This document shows, piece after piece, positions 40,801 through 49,624 of a stretch of 64,000 nucleotides of DNA. Below the pieces are notes generated by a model, which was not told where the DNA came from, did no database searches, and saw nothing but the letters and a program-made list of their open reading frames with translations. The stretch spans positions 401,027 to 465,026 of the forward strand of contig NZ_DS996841.1 in NCBI RefSeq assembly GCF_000156655.1. The letters run 5' to 3'. Each line of letters opens with the position of its first letter. The stretch's first letter is position 1. A program made the position numbers and the translations under genes. Origin of the DNA: Holdemanella biformis DSM 3989 (lineage in GTDB: Bacteria > Bacillota_I > Bacilli_A > Erysipelotrichales > Erysipelotrichaceae).

Positions 40801-42528
40801 TTATAAACTCATGTCATAGTTTCGCTTTTTCTTCACTGCCTGTTGTTTTGCATCACGCTCTGCACACTCTTTCTTTTTTTCATCCAGTTTTCTCAGAAGA
40901 GAGGTCTTCTTTTCTGGATTCTGCTCCGACTGGTTCAACGGCTGTTGCTCTGCTTTCCCGTTTTCTTCAAGAATCTCTTTCGCCTGAACTGTGTAAAATG
41001 TCGGGAACTTCACCTGCTTCTCCCTTTTTTCTTCTGAACGCCCGGAAGTATCTGCTTCTGCCATTTCCCGGTCACGTCTGGCAATATCCGCACAGCTCTG
41101 TACCTTTTTCACAAAAGTTAGTTCCTCCTGGTACGGCTGATTATCTGCTTTCAGCTCTTCGATCCCCGCCTGAAGTTCTTCTTTCTCCCGTTTCCATCTG
41201 GCAGTTGGCACTTTTCCATTTTTATCCAGATGTTGTTTCAGTTCCCGTTCACATTTGCGGTAATAATTGATTTCTTTTTTATGCTGCTGATAATATCTCT
41301 CCCGTCTTTTCTGAAAATAGAAATGGTTATACTCATCAATCAATGGCTGATTTGTTTTTATTACCTCTGCCATCTTTTCCAGATTCTCAAGTTCCTTTAA
41401 CTGTTTCCGCTTTTCAGAAATTTCTTTTTTACTGACAGAAACAACACCGTTCAGTTCCTCAATCCGTTCCTGCAAGTCATCCATCGTTTCTATCTGATGT
41501 GTCTGAAGATAACTGATGGATTTTGCAAACTCCTGTAAATTGGAGAGATTCTTACCTCTCTGTTTCATCTCCGCATAAAAATTGGGAAGTGGTGGTCTGC
41601 CCTGTGTCTTTTTATCATAATAATCCTGCAGGCTTTCCAGCAGTGTCGGGTTCTGCCTGCGATCCAGCTCTGCTTTCATTTCCTCATAAGCTGTCTTCAT
41701 CCACTGAATGGATTCTTTCAGAGAAATAAACATCTGGTTAAACTGCCGGATTGCCCGGTTCAATTCTCCGATCACCGTTTTGATTCCCTTTTTCTCCATT
41801 GCCCGGACTTCATATCCCTCATGGATGGTCGGGATCAGGTCAATCCCCTGTTCTTTGTAGGAACGGTGGTCGATTCTGGATGCCATGTGGCACTCCCTGA
41901 ATTTCCCATTTACTTTCTCTGTCCATGCCCGCCGCCATTCTTTTAAAAGCTCCGGATCATTCCATCCGGTAGTAGAAACAGCATTGAACATATCTTTTCC
42001 TTTGGCATCCTTCACCCGGTTTCCATCCTCATCAAGAATATATTCCCTTCTCTGCTTATTGCCCCAGATTCCTTCCTCTGTAAAAGGACGGATTGGGACA
42101 AGCACATGGAAATGGGGATTATCCGGTTCTTCTTCATTTTCCGCTTTTCCCTCATGGACTGCCAGATCCACGATCATGCCACGTGCCACAAACTGCTCCT
42201 GGCAGAACTCTTTTGCCAGTCTGATATTTTCCTCAAGTGTCAATTCATTCTGCAGTGCAATGTCAAACGAATAGGCAAGCTGTGCCTTGTTGTTCCGTTC
42301 CACATGCTCCACCTCGTTCCAGAGTGTTTCCCTGTCAGTCAGACGCTCTGGCACATACTCCGGTGTCAGGATTTCTGTAAATATCACACCTGACTTGCTC
42401 GTATAATCGTGTATCTTGTTGTAATAACTGTCAAAAATCCTCTGCCCGGAAATATAGGCTGCGGAAGCGACCACCATCTGCCCTTTCCCTCTGGATACAT
42501 TCCTTACTGAAAAATGATACAGTGCCAT
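40801..42528 (-). CDS. MobA/MobL relaxase (MobQ class) of IME2
   Basis: A 575-residue relaxase. Nicking Tyr25 is in VVASAAYISGQR; the metal-binding histidines are H125 and H139-F-H141 in DNPHFHVLVP. A long coiled-coil C-terminus ends KKKRNYDMSL, the tail form shared with DUF5688, the MobV relaxase and the ArdC-like protein. The start overlaps the end of the DUF3847 gene by one base. A MobQ-type nick-like site is at 49.76 kb. Confidence 0.9.
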   Translation of the reverse strand: MALYHFSVRNVSRGKGQMVVASAAYISGQRIFDSYYNKIHDYTSKSGVIFTEILTPEYVPERLTDRETLWNEVEHVERNNKAQLAYSFDIALQNELTLEENIRLAKEFCQEQFVARGMIVDLAVHEGKAENEEEPDNPHFHVLVPIRPFTEEGIWGNKQRREYILDEDGNRVKDAKGKDMFNAVSTTGWNDPELLKEWRRAWTEKVNGKFRECHMASRIDHRSYKEQGIDLIPTIHEGYEVRAMEKKGIKTVIGELNRAIRQFNQMFISLKESIQWMKTAYEEMKAELDRRQNPTLLESLQDYYDKKTQGRPPLPNFYAEMKQRGKNLSNLQEFAKSISYLQTHQIETMDDLQERIEELNGVVSVSKKEISEKRKQLKELENLEKMAEVIKTNQPLIDEYNHFYFQKRRERYYQQHKKEINYYRKCERELKQHLDKNGKVPTARWKREKEELQAGIEELKADNQPYQEELTFVKKVQSCADIARRDREMAEADTSGRSEEKREKQVKFPTFYTVQAKEILEENGKAEQQPLNQSEQNPEKKTSLLRKLDEKKKECAERDAKQQAVKKKRNYDMSL

Positions 42529-42893
42529 TAACTGTCATCTCCCTTCTCTGTCTTTTTTACTGCTTCTGCAATCTGCTGTTGATCTTTGTGTAAGGCGGCT
42601 ATATGAGCCTGCCGCACAATACTCTTGTTGTAACTGCTGTTCTGCAGTTGATTCATCATGTCCTGGACGTCTTCCTGTTCCAGATCTCTGGACAGCGGAA
42701 ATACTTTCTCAAACTCTGCCCCTTTGACAATCAGCCGGTGGGAACGTTCCCTGCGTTCTACCAGCTTCTTCCGCTGCTCCAGAATGTTTTTGTGGTGAAT
42801 TGCTGCCTCCAGTTCCTGTCTGCTCTTTTCCATGTTGGCCTTCAGTTCCTCCAATGACATGGATTCATACTTTGGATTTTTTGCTCTGCTCAT
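42528..42893 (-). CDS. DUF3847-type relaxase accessory protein
   Basis: About 121 residues from the ATG at 42893 (MSRAKNPKYESMSLEELKAN), 9 bases from AAGGAGT. It is a charged coiled-coil protein with RRERSHRLIVKGAEFEKVFP near the middle, matching DUF3847 proteins found beside MobA/MobL relaxases. The longer frame to 43085 runs through a terminator and is not used. Likely helps the relaxase bind oriT. Confidence 0.75.
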   Translation of the reverse strand: MSRAKNPKYESMSLEELKANMEKSRQELEAAIHHKNILEQRKKLVERRERSHRLIVKGAEFEKVFPLSRDLEQEDVQDMMNQLQNSSYNKSIVRQAHIAALHKDQQQIAEAVKKTEKGDDS

Positions 42894-42966
42894 TTTCTTG
42901 TACTCCTTCTTTTTTCTGTAAACAAAAAGAACCGGCTTATTCATGAATGCCGATTCCTGGGTATAA

Positions 42967-43018
42967 AAAACTGAGGTCGTTGTCCTGTGATTAGGAAATG
43001 CTGACCTCAGCGTTTTTG
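42967..43018. terminator. Bidirectional terminator between relaxase operon and toxin-like operon
   Basis: CTGAGGTC pairs with GACCTCAG over a long loop; T tracts follow on both strands (CGTTTTT on plus, TTTTTTAT on minus). Confidence 0.6.
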
Positions 43019-43093
43019 AAATATTTAATTGTTGCTCCTTGGAATGAAAGTCTTTGTCACCATTGTCGTATAAATTTAAACTCACATCCCATA

Positions 43094-43324
43094 TCAGGAT
43101 TTCTTTAATTCTTCCATATACAGTTCAGCTATATATGCCGGACCAGTGCACCACAGCTTTGTCTTCTCATCATACAGTGCTTTTCCTGTCTTTGAACACA
43201 AAAAATCTGTCAATACCTCGTTTCTGTCCTTGCCTGTCTCTTCTGCGATTTCATCTGTCACCATAGTGATCAGAAGGTCGATTGTATAATTCATTTTTTC
43301 CTTTGGAATTGTTACTTCAGCCAT
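43094..43324 (-). CDS. Small partner protein of the DUF3990 gene
   Basis: Encodes 76 residues (MAEVTIPKEKMNYTIDLLIT, then EETGKDRNEVLTDFLCSKTG). A helical protein of the DUF3791-like size. It overlaps the DUF3990 gene by 13 bases. It may be an antitoxin or second chaperone-like subunit. Function inferred only from context. Confidence 0.55.
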   Translation of the reverse strand: MAEVTIPKEKMNYTIDLLITMVTDEIAEETGKDRNEVLTDFLCSKTGKALYDEKTKLWCTGPAYIAELYMEELKKS

Positions 43325-43878
43325 ATCTTCTCACCTTTCACAAATTTCAGACACTCAATAGCTGCCTCAGTTTTAAAGCAGTATTGATCTTTCAATTTAT
43401 TCGGCAGCAACTGTCTGATACAGAAATCGTCTGCTACTTTATCACCTGCAGTCCCAAAAGCACCCGCAAGATAAGCGGTAAGAGTAGCGTTTGTTGCATC
43501 ATCCGCAATCTTTCCTGCAATGATATCATATTTTGCCATTTCACGTTCAACCTCAATAAACATTTTTTTCTTTCGGTGAGCGGCGATACAATGTAACCAG
43601 TCCACATCTGCATTTTCAAAAATATGCGTTTCAAGATTTTCTGAAAGTTTGAATTCAAAAGTTGAAATATATCCAAACTTCTGCCCCTCTTCAATTGTTC
43701 CGGTTGCGATGGCTTTGGCTATTGAGGTTCTCAGAAAACTTTCTTCCTGTTCCTTTGATGTGGTTAAATAAAATCCCTGTCCAAAATCTTTTCTCTTTGC
43801 ACATTTGGCAAGATCTGGCTCTTTTACTTCACAATAACTTCCATGATAGAGAACAAATCCATCTTTTAACTCAAGCAC
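43312..43878 (-). CDS. DUF3990 protein, predicted ADP-ribosyltransferase-like toxin
   Basis: Encodes 188 residues. GFVLYHGSYCEVKEPDLAKC and DFGQGFYLTTSKEQEESF are the DUF3990 hallmarks; the Y-H-G-S and G-F-Y-L-T-T blocks look like the NAD-binding strands of ADP-ribosyltransferases. It is sandwiched between two small genes with overlaps on both sides (DUF3791 upstream, DUF3791-like downstream), a toxin-antitoxin-like layout. Target unknown. Roles in element maintenance or phage defence are inferences. Confidence 0.7.
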   Translation of the reverse strand: MLELKDGFVLYHGSYCEVKEPDLAKCAKRKDFGQGFYLTTSKEQEESFLRTSIAKAIATGTIEEGQKFGYISTFEFKLSENLETHIFENADVDWLHCIAAHRKKKMFIEVEREMAKYDIIAGKIADDATNATLTAYLAGAFGTAGDKVADDFCIRQLLPNKLKDQYCFKTEAAIECLKFVKGEKIWLK

Positions 43879-44095
43879 TAATCTCTATCCCCTTTCTTTG
43901 CAAAAATTCAGTAATATCTTCAAGCACAGCTTCATCGCCTTCACAATGAAAAATCCCATAGCATTTTTCTATATATCCAAGAACATCGGCTTCTTTAAAC
44001 AAGTGGATAATCTGTTCAACAGGTAAATGCCACTCTTCTGAAGCAAGCCGGATTAGTCTTGTTTGCATAAAAGTAATCTCTGTTTTCTCACTCAT
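43871..44095 (-). CDS. DUF3791 protein, predicted antitoxin
   Basis: Encodes 74 residues (MSEKTEITFMQTRLIRLASE, then WHLPVEQIIHLFKEADVLGY). It matches DUF3791, which is regularly encoded directly before DUF3990. It overlaps the DUF3990 start by 8 bases. GAGGAGGATTCATA precedes the ATG. Predicted to neutralise the downstream protein. Confidence 0.7.
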   Translation of the reverse strand: MSEKTEITFMQTRLIRLASEEWHLPVEQIIHLFKEADVLGYIEKCYGIFHCEGDEAVLEDITEFLQRKGIEISA

Positions 44096-44417
44096 TATGA
44101 ATCCTCCTCATTTTCTTAGTCAGTAAAACCGGAATTGTTGATTACCAAGGCATATTTCCAAATCGACTAATAAAAGTTACTGTTAGTCCGGTTTTATCAA
44201 TCATTGCAAGTTTTACGATTGCGCCTGTACTGTTTGCTTTCCTCCGTCGACATTCAAATCTGTTGCCGTGGCACCTGGATCAGCGCAGTTCACCTCTTAT
44301 GTCTTGGAGTCCTTTTGCATACTTCCAAAAGAACCCAGTCCGCTTGAAACATTTACGATAATAGTTTTATTTTTTCTCTCATTGTCATACAATGCACCTA
44401 CTTCCCCAGAATTTATT
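44096..44417. other. Intergenic stretch without recognisable gene
   Basis: 322 bp between the DUF3791 gene and the large membrane protein. A palindrome-like ACCGGAATTG...CAGTAACTTTTATTAG region near 44130-44190 precedes the DUF3791 operon. On the minus strand a 37-codon open stretch (GALYDNERKNKT) has no start or ribosome site, possibly a gene remnant. Nothing else seen. Confidence 0.4.
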
Positions 44418-45929
44418 TTACCACGTATTCTTCTGTTCGTCTGTCACCTGCATCGTATCTGCATTTACCAGATAAAAATCTACCAATTCGGTCTCGTAAT
44501 TGCCATCCGGATATACTTTTTCTAACACCAGTTCTTCGCAGGAATTACCATCTGCATCTGTCTTGGAACCATTATCGTACAGACAGTATCTCACATTTAC
44601 CGTATTACCGTTCTTTGTTTCCTGCGTTTCGCTGACGACAGCATAGACTTCTCCCTTTGCATTCGCCGTGTAACTGAACGCCATATTTTGAAGTGTATTC
44701 TGCTCCTGAAGGTAATTATAAACTGCCAGCATTGCATTTTGAATTGTCAGACCATCATGCTGCCCTTCTGTCTCGTAATCTTCTATGGTATTTCCACTCT
44801 GAATATCCTCTGAATCTGTTGAATTCTCTGTATCCAAATCCGGTAATTCTGTAGTATCCTCTTCTTGATTATCTTCTTCATCTATTGTATCCGAAGACCA
44901 CCACAGACCATCCATACTCTGCATAACAAATGGATTATTGGTTCTGTATCTCCGTTCACCACCATAATCTTCCTGCACAGTTATATACGTATATTTGCTG
45001 TCACAACCAGTCACCGTTTCTGTTCCATCCATTCCGAACACTACACTCAGACCACTCATTCCAATAATCAAAAGTGCAAATATCGCAGCAGCTCCATAGA
45101 CAATTATCAATGCCACTTTGTTTTTACCGAATTGTATGGATAATGCCTGGCAATTGTGTCTGTATAAACTCACGATCCCCCAGATCAAAAGAACCGCCAG
45201 ACTGATTGTAATAACAGTAATCGATATTTCTGCGAAACGATATCTCACTTCATATCCCATATCACGTTTTATACCATACCACAATCCATAGAAGAAGGTA
45301 CTATACGCAAGAACCAAAGTAATGATACTGATCCGTATCGGATGCTCTTTTTTATCCGGCACTGCCTTCTTCAGTGCCTCTGCCATCTGCGCTGCCGCTC
45401 TCTGCTCTATCCACATAGCAAGCTCTGCTTTTGACGGATATGTGCATTTAGTATCCGGAATCCCTGCGTAACACATCTGGCTCTCTTGAATCCCTGTCGC
45501 ATCTCCTGCTGCCATTGCTGTAACCACTTTCAGGTAATAATACAACTTCAACTGTGCTGGATTGAATTTATCTATACGAATATCTGCCAGCTCCTGTGCA
45601 GCCCGTTCATAATTGTTAAGGAGTACACTCATCCGTGCCATAACCAAAAGCATCTGATTCGCTACAGCAGGGTAACGGTGATATTGCTTCTCATATAAAT
45701 ACCGTGCATACTCATGTCGTTCTTCCGGTGTTAACCGATAGGACTTCTTTCTATTCTGTGCCAGCATCGCAATTCGCAGACCATAAGCCAATTCCAAAAT
45801 TGCAATCAGCTGGCAGATAAATGCACCAAATCCCCAGATATCCGTTGTATACCGCACATAGGTCACCAACACAATGCCTAGCATTGCCGGAATCACGATC
45901 AACCATTTTGTCCAACCTGATCTTCTCAT
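44418..45929 (-). CDS. Five-pass membrane protein with long exposed C-terminal domain, unknown
   Basis: Encodes 503 residues. Two membrane segments near the start (WLIVIPAMLGIVLVTYV) precede a helical cytoplasmic part with TPR-like pattern (LLVMARMSVLLNNYERAAQE). Three further membrane segments (about residues 200-310) follow, then an acidic linker and an outer domain of about 130 residues. I do not recognise a family. The domain arrangement suggests sensing or scaffolding rather than transport. It stands alone between the toxin-like operon and the small cassette-like genes. Confidence 0.6.
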   Translation of the reverse strand: MRRSGWTKWLIVIPAMLGIVLVTYVRYTTDIWGFGAFICQLIAILELAYGLRIAMLAQNRKKSYRLTPEERHEYARYLYEKQYHRYPAVANQMLLVMARMSVLLNNYERAAQELADIRIDKFNPAQLKLYYYLKVVTAMAAGDATGIQESQMCYAGIPDTKCTYPSKAELAMWIEQRAAAQMAEALKKAVPDKKEHPIRISIITLVLAYSTFFYGLWYGIKRDMGYEVRYRFAEISITVITISLAVLLIWGIVSLYRHNCQALSIQFGKNKVALIIVYGAAAIFALLIIGMSGLSVVFGMDGTETVTGCDSKYTYITVQEDYGGERRYRTNNPFVMQSMDGLWWSSDTIDEEDNQEEDTTELPDLDTENSTDSEDIQSGNTIEDYETEGQHDGLTIQNAMLAVYNYLQEQNTLQNMAFSYTANAKGEVYAVVSETQETKNGNTVNVRYCLYDNGSKTDADGNSCEELVLEKVYPDGNYETELVDFYLVNADTMQVTDEQKNTW

Positions 45930-46041
45930 AAAAATCTCCTGAATTGTTTTTCTGAATATAGTATATTACCGCACACACCAATCGACCATATACATATTGT
46001 GACGATGCTGTTACTTACCATAACAGTTGCTGTTTCTAAGG

Positions 46042-46224
46042 TCATCTATTTATAGCCTGAGAAATAACTGGTTTCCCATCTCTGTCCAACAATGGAGTCA
46101 GTCCACCTGAATACCCACATGCATGATATAAATAATTCACACCAGTTTCCTTATCCACCCATATCTCAGTAGTAGTTAATGCTCCCTGAGAATATATTTT
46201 TTCAAATCTCTCTTCTTTCGCCAT
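46042..46224 (-). CDS. DUF6440 family small protein
   Basis: Encodes 60 residues from the ATG at 46224, with GGGAGGAAATTGAAA upstream. ERFEKIYSQGALTTTEIWVD, then TGVNYLYHACGYSGGLTPLL and DRDGKPVI are the family's whole conserved core. Function unknown; typical single small gene of accessory islands. Confidence 0.75.
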   Translation of the reverse strand: MAKEERFEKIYSQGALTTTEIWVDKETGVNYLYHACGYSGGLTPLLDRDGKPVISQAINR

Positions 46225-46257
46225 TTTCAATTTCCTCCCATAATCAATTTTTCGGTT

Positions 46258-46609
46258 TTATAAAAAATGTTTCTCTGTTACTTTCTCGATTGTATCATGA
46301 CATACAGTTCCATCTTCGGCAATCGTCGATTTTCTGATAAATCTCGAATGATGCTTTAATACTCCATAAGCATACCAGTCATGGTTGCAAAATACTTTGC
46401 AGAACTCTGCATAGCCATGTTCCTTACAGGTATCGAAATACAGACACCTGCTGATTTCATAAGTAAATCCACTATCATCATCCTGCAAAATTTCTGTCTC
46501 CCAACATACCTTTTTTTCGCCCTCCAGATCATCTACCAGAGACTGTCTCACAATCTTATAGCCATTCGGCAATAAATCGACATGCTTTTTTCTCTTTTTC
46601 CGTTACCAT
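46258..46609 (-). pseudogene. Small unknown gene with probable frameshift near the start
   Basis: The open frame from TTG at 46572 encodes 104 residues (LPNGYKIVRQSLVDDLEGEK, later FTYEISRCLYFDTCKEHGYA). An ATG at 46609 with GGGAG upstream reads MVTEKEKKA in another frame. Removing one A from the run at about 46585-46590 would join them as MVTEKEKKHVDLLPNGYK. So the gene is probably frameshifted, or it slips in the A run. Family not recognised. Confidence 0.55.
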
Positions 46610-46666
46610 ATTTTCTCCCAACTTGCACACTAAGTCATAATTTTCCAAACACTAAAACTTGAATTT

Positions 46667-47092
46667 CTATTTCTGCTGCCATGCCATTACATAGTCTTTT
46701 TCTCCAGTAGCTTCATCCAAACCGCTATACTGAATCTCAAATCCTTCTCTTTGATAAAAGGATATTGCCCGTGTATTTTTTTGATATACATTTAAGATTA
46801 ATTTGTTTCTTTTTCCCTTTACATAGTTTAGCAAAATTTTACCTATACCTTGAGATTGCATTTCGGCAGAAACAAAAATACCTTCAATGTATTCGTTACT
46901 TAACCCTATAAAACCCTGTATTTCCTGTTTATCCTCGTAAACATAGACAGTTGCCTGTAATAGAAGTTCTTTTACTAACTCAAAATTACTTTTCCAATAT
47001 TGAGCAGAGATAAAATAATGTGTCTTTATATTTGTATCTAACCATATTTCTGCAACTTTATTTATATCCACTTTCCGTAATTCTCTAATCAT
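46667..47092 (-). CDS. GNAT-family N-acetyltransferase (paralogue of 5280-5705)
   Basis: 141 residues from the ATG at 47092 (MIRELRKVDINKVAEIWLDT). It aligns without gaps to the GNAT at 5.3 kb: THYFISAQYWKSNFELVKEL, GIFVSAEMQSQGIGKILLNY, TRAISFYQREGFEI and SGLDEATGEKDYVM. The acetyl-CoA loop QSQGIGK is intact. The 5' side is a copy of the hairpin repeat, now split by a group II intron. Substrate unknown. Confidence 0.85.
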   Translation of the reverse strand: MIRELRKVDINKVAEIWLDTNIKTHYFISAQYWKSNFELVKELLLQATVYVYEDKQEIQGFIGLSNEYIEGIFVSAEMQSQGIGKILLNYVKGKRNKLILNVYQKNTRAISFYQREGFEIQYSGLDEATGEKDYVMAWQQK

Positions 47093-47107
47093 AACGGTGA
47101 TGCTCCT

Positions 47108-47133
47108 CAAACTCCGATTTTCTCAATTTTTCA
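47108..47133 (-). repeat. 3' part of array repeat 6, split by the group II intron
   Basis: The minus strand reads TGAAAAATTGAGAAAATCGG. Joined to CGTAAATTCCAGTT from 49014-49001 it gives TAAATTCCAGTT-TGAAAAATTGAG-AAAATCGGAG, which aligns with repeat 1 of the 2.2-5.7 kb array. The intron sits inside the left arm of the central hairpin. Confidence 0.7.
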
Positions 47134-49000
47134 GTCGAGTAGACTAAGACCTCTCAATCTTAGCCCCTCACAGATCCGTACGTGCGGCTTTCCCGCATAC
47201 GGCTCCTCATAGTAACATTCGCTTCAATATAAACAATAGTACGTTTTAGGTTTTGCTAACGGGTAATACTTGAGCATTTCCACAAATCCATTCCATGTGT
47301 ATGCCCGTCTACAACCTCTCCGATTCATGGCTTTGAATAGAAACTGTTGTACTCTATGCAGGAATGTTGTTATCTTCCGAAAATTCCATGTAACACCATA
47401 ATACCGATAGTGTCCAATTAGTTTTACGTTCAACTCTTTAATTATTTCTCGCATTGGTCGATTTCGATTATCGTAAATCCAGTTCTTGTATGCTCTAACC
47501 TTTTGCTCTAACTTCTTTCTTGAAGTCTGTACCTTTGGCACGAAACCTCCCTTTCGAGTTTTGCTACAATAGAAGGTAAACCCCAGAAAATCAAATGTTT
47601 CAGGTTTTCATTCTCCTCTTGCTCTACGATTCTGCTCTGCAAATCTCCCAAATTCAATTAGTCTGCTTTTACTACTTTCCAGCTCCAGTCCAAACTTTTC
47701 CATTCGTTCCTTTAACTCTTTATAGTATCTTTCAGCTTCTGACTTATATTGAAATCCTGCAACAAAATCATCCGCAAAGTTGACGAGAAAACACTCTCCC
47801 TGCATTTCCCTTTGCACCACCAGCTTAAACCACAGCGTCAGCACATGATGCATGTATATATTTGCAAGCATCGGACTCATTGCTGAGCCTTGTGCCGAAC
47901 CTTCCTCTGTTGGCTCGAATTTTCCTTGCTCCATTATTCCTGCTTTAAGGTATTTACGTATTAGCCACAATAAGTTCTTATCCTGTATATTCCATTCAAG
48001 GAACTTCATCATCCAATCATGGTCGATATGGTCAAAGAAACCTTTGATATCGGCATCTACGATATAGCTGATTTTTCCATAGCTTATCCGTTGGTATACT
48101 TCTTTTATTGCTTCGTGACACCCCCTATTCGGTCTGAATCCATACATGCAGTTTAGGAATCTCGGTTCATAAATAGCTCCCAGTATTTTCTTCACTGCCA
48201 TTTGTACAATCTTATCTTCATAGGAAGCAATCCCTAATGGTCGTTTCTTTCCATTTCCTTTAGGTATATATACCCTCAGTGACGGAAGTGGCTTAAAGGA
48301 TTTGTTTTTCAACCTCTGTACCAGTTCCTTGATATTTCTATCAAGGTTCTTCCCATACTCATCCTTAGTTACCTTGTCAATTCCGACTGCTTTGTTCCCA
48401 TCTAATTCCTTATGGCATTGCTTTAGCATATCTTCATTTATCAAGTGGTACACTGATGTAAATATAGGATGTTTTGATGTTGCTGATATCTCAGCTATTC
48501 TTACTAATTTCGTTTCCATTATTTCCTCCGTCCCTGAGTACGGATAATGTGTCCTCAGTAAGACCTTTACTATGCAATCCCCTTCCCTCCATCGGCATTG
48601 CCCGATTTCTACAGTACTATGGGATTGTCCGACCACCTACCATTCATTTGAAATACTCCGTTTTCAGTTGCAATTTCATACTCTTCTTCGAGAAATGGCA
48701 GGTTCTCCCCAGTTGATGTGTATTCACAATGTAAAACATGATTGGTTCTCTGACTCCGCAGTGCCACATAACACTCGCCATATCGCATTACATGATATTG
48801 TCTTCCGCACCAGTTAAGACGTCGACCGACTGAAGTTAACGTTTCGAAGCTCAATCACTATTCAACCCTGCTTTCTTGCTGTCTACGCTTGTCAGATGCC
48901 GTTACCGGCATCATCCCAAGACTCGCTATTATCTGGTTGGCTAAACCTTGGATAAACCGGAATCCCACCGGCTTGACTACACACCCTTAGCTGGGCGCAC
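47134..49000 (-). mobile_element. Group II intron, class C-like, inserted in an array repeat
   Basis: 1867 bp on the minus strand. The 5' end is GTGCGCCCAGCTAAGGGTGT, the classic start of class C introns. Domain V is visible as GAGCCGTATGCGGGAAAGCC then GCACGTACGG (47165-47205), followed by a domain VI hairpin and an end at CTACTCGAC. It encodes an RT-type maturase with a premature stop. Class C introns insert beside stem-loops, including integron attC sites; here the target is the hairpin repeat that separates small genes. Confidence 0.85.
47224..48519 (-). pseudogene. ltrA: Group II intron reverse transcriptase/maturase with in-frame stop
   Basis: From the ATG at 48519 (GGAGGAAATA upstream): RT domain with YIVDADIKGFFDHIDHDW, SAQGSAMSPMLANIYMHHVL and FADDF as the catalytic box. 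A TGA at 47608-47610 (GAA-TGA-AAA-CCT) interrupts where family members have a Gly codon. The frame then continues unbroken through PETFDFLGFTFY and the maturase part RKKLEQKVRAYKNWIYDNRN. So one base change separates RT from the thumb/maturase region, and the intron probably cannot move on its own. Confidence 0.85.
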
Positions 49001-49020
49001 AACTGGAATTTACGAACTAC
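49001..49020 (-). repeat. 5' part of array repeat 6, split by the group II intron
   Basis: The minus strand reads GTAGTTCGTAAATTCCAGTT and lies directly at the GNAT stop codon, as other copies do. Matches CTATAAATTCCAGTT of repeat 1. Confidence 0.7.
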
Positions 49021-49538
49021 AATATCTTTTCGAGAAAAAGATGGTTTTTGTGTGCAATTACATCTCCAACTTTTTTAGAAGCACTAGCAATTATTTCAAA
49101 TCCATTTTTTTGATACAAAGATAGCGCAGGAATATTTTGACTTCCTGTATCCAAACGTAGTGCCCTGCAACTATTTTTTTGTGCTAATTCTGTAGCGAAT
49201 TTTATTAGTGATGATGCAATTCCTTTACCAGACATACTCGGACGTACCATTAAAAGGTGAATTACCATTACCTCATCTTCAGATAATTTTTCTTTCCAAG
49301 GAATAGTTGCATATTCTATTGGTTGAACTTTATCAATAATGATACTTCCAACAATTGTTCCGTTTTCTTCATATACAAACAAAGCACCAGCATAAATAGC
49401 CCGTTCTGCATCATCTTTCGTTGGATAAACCCCTTTCTTAAATACAGTAAAGGCTGTATGATTCAGTTCATACTGGAAATGCTCATTGTAAGTATCTTCA
49501 ATCGAATTAACATCTTTTAGTATTGCTTTTCTAATCAT
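49017..49538 (-). CDS. GNAT-family N-acetyltransferase, distinct subfamily
   Basis: About 173 residues from the ATG at 49538 (MIRKAILKDVNSIEDTYNEH), with GGAGAGATTTT upstream. VMVIHLLMVRPSMSGKGIAS carries the acetyl-CoA loop and is followed by RALRLDTGSQNIPALSLYQK and NGFEII. Not closely related to the other two GNATs in the window. The first gene of the second cassette-like group, directly beside the oriT-like region. Substrate unknown. Confidence 0.85.
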   Translation of the reverse strand: MIRKAILKDVNSIEDTYNEHFQYELNHTAFTVFKKGVYPTKDDAERAIYAGALFVYEENGTIVGSIIIDKVQPIEYATIPWKEKLSEDEVMVIHLLMVRPSMSGKGIASSLIKFATELAQKNSCRALRLDTGSQNIPALSLYQKNGFEIIASASKKVGDVIAHKNHLFLEKIL

Positions 49539-49624
49539 AAAATCTCTCCACAAATTTTGATTTCACACTTTCTTTCCCCTTATATGTCTATATCTGAAAT
49601 ATTCAGTCACAAACTTTATCAGGG

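Noticed and set aside
47224..47541. Separate small gene downstream of the RT
   Set aside because: It is the maturase part of the same RT gene after an in-frame TGA.
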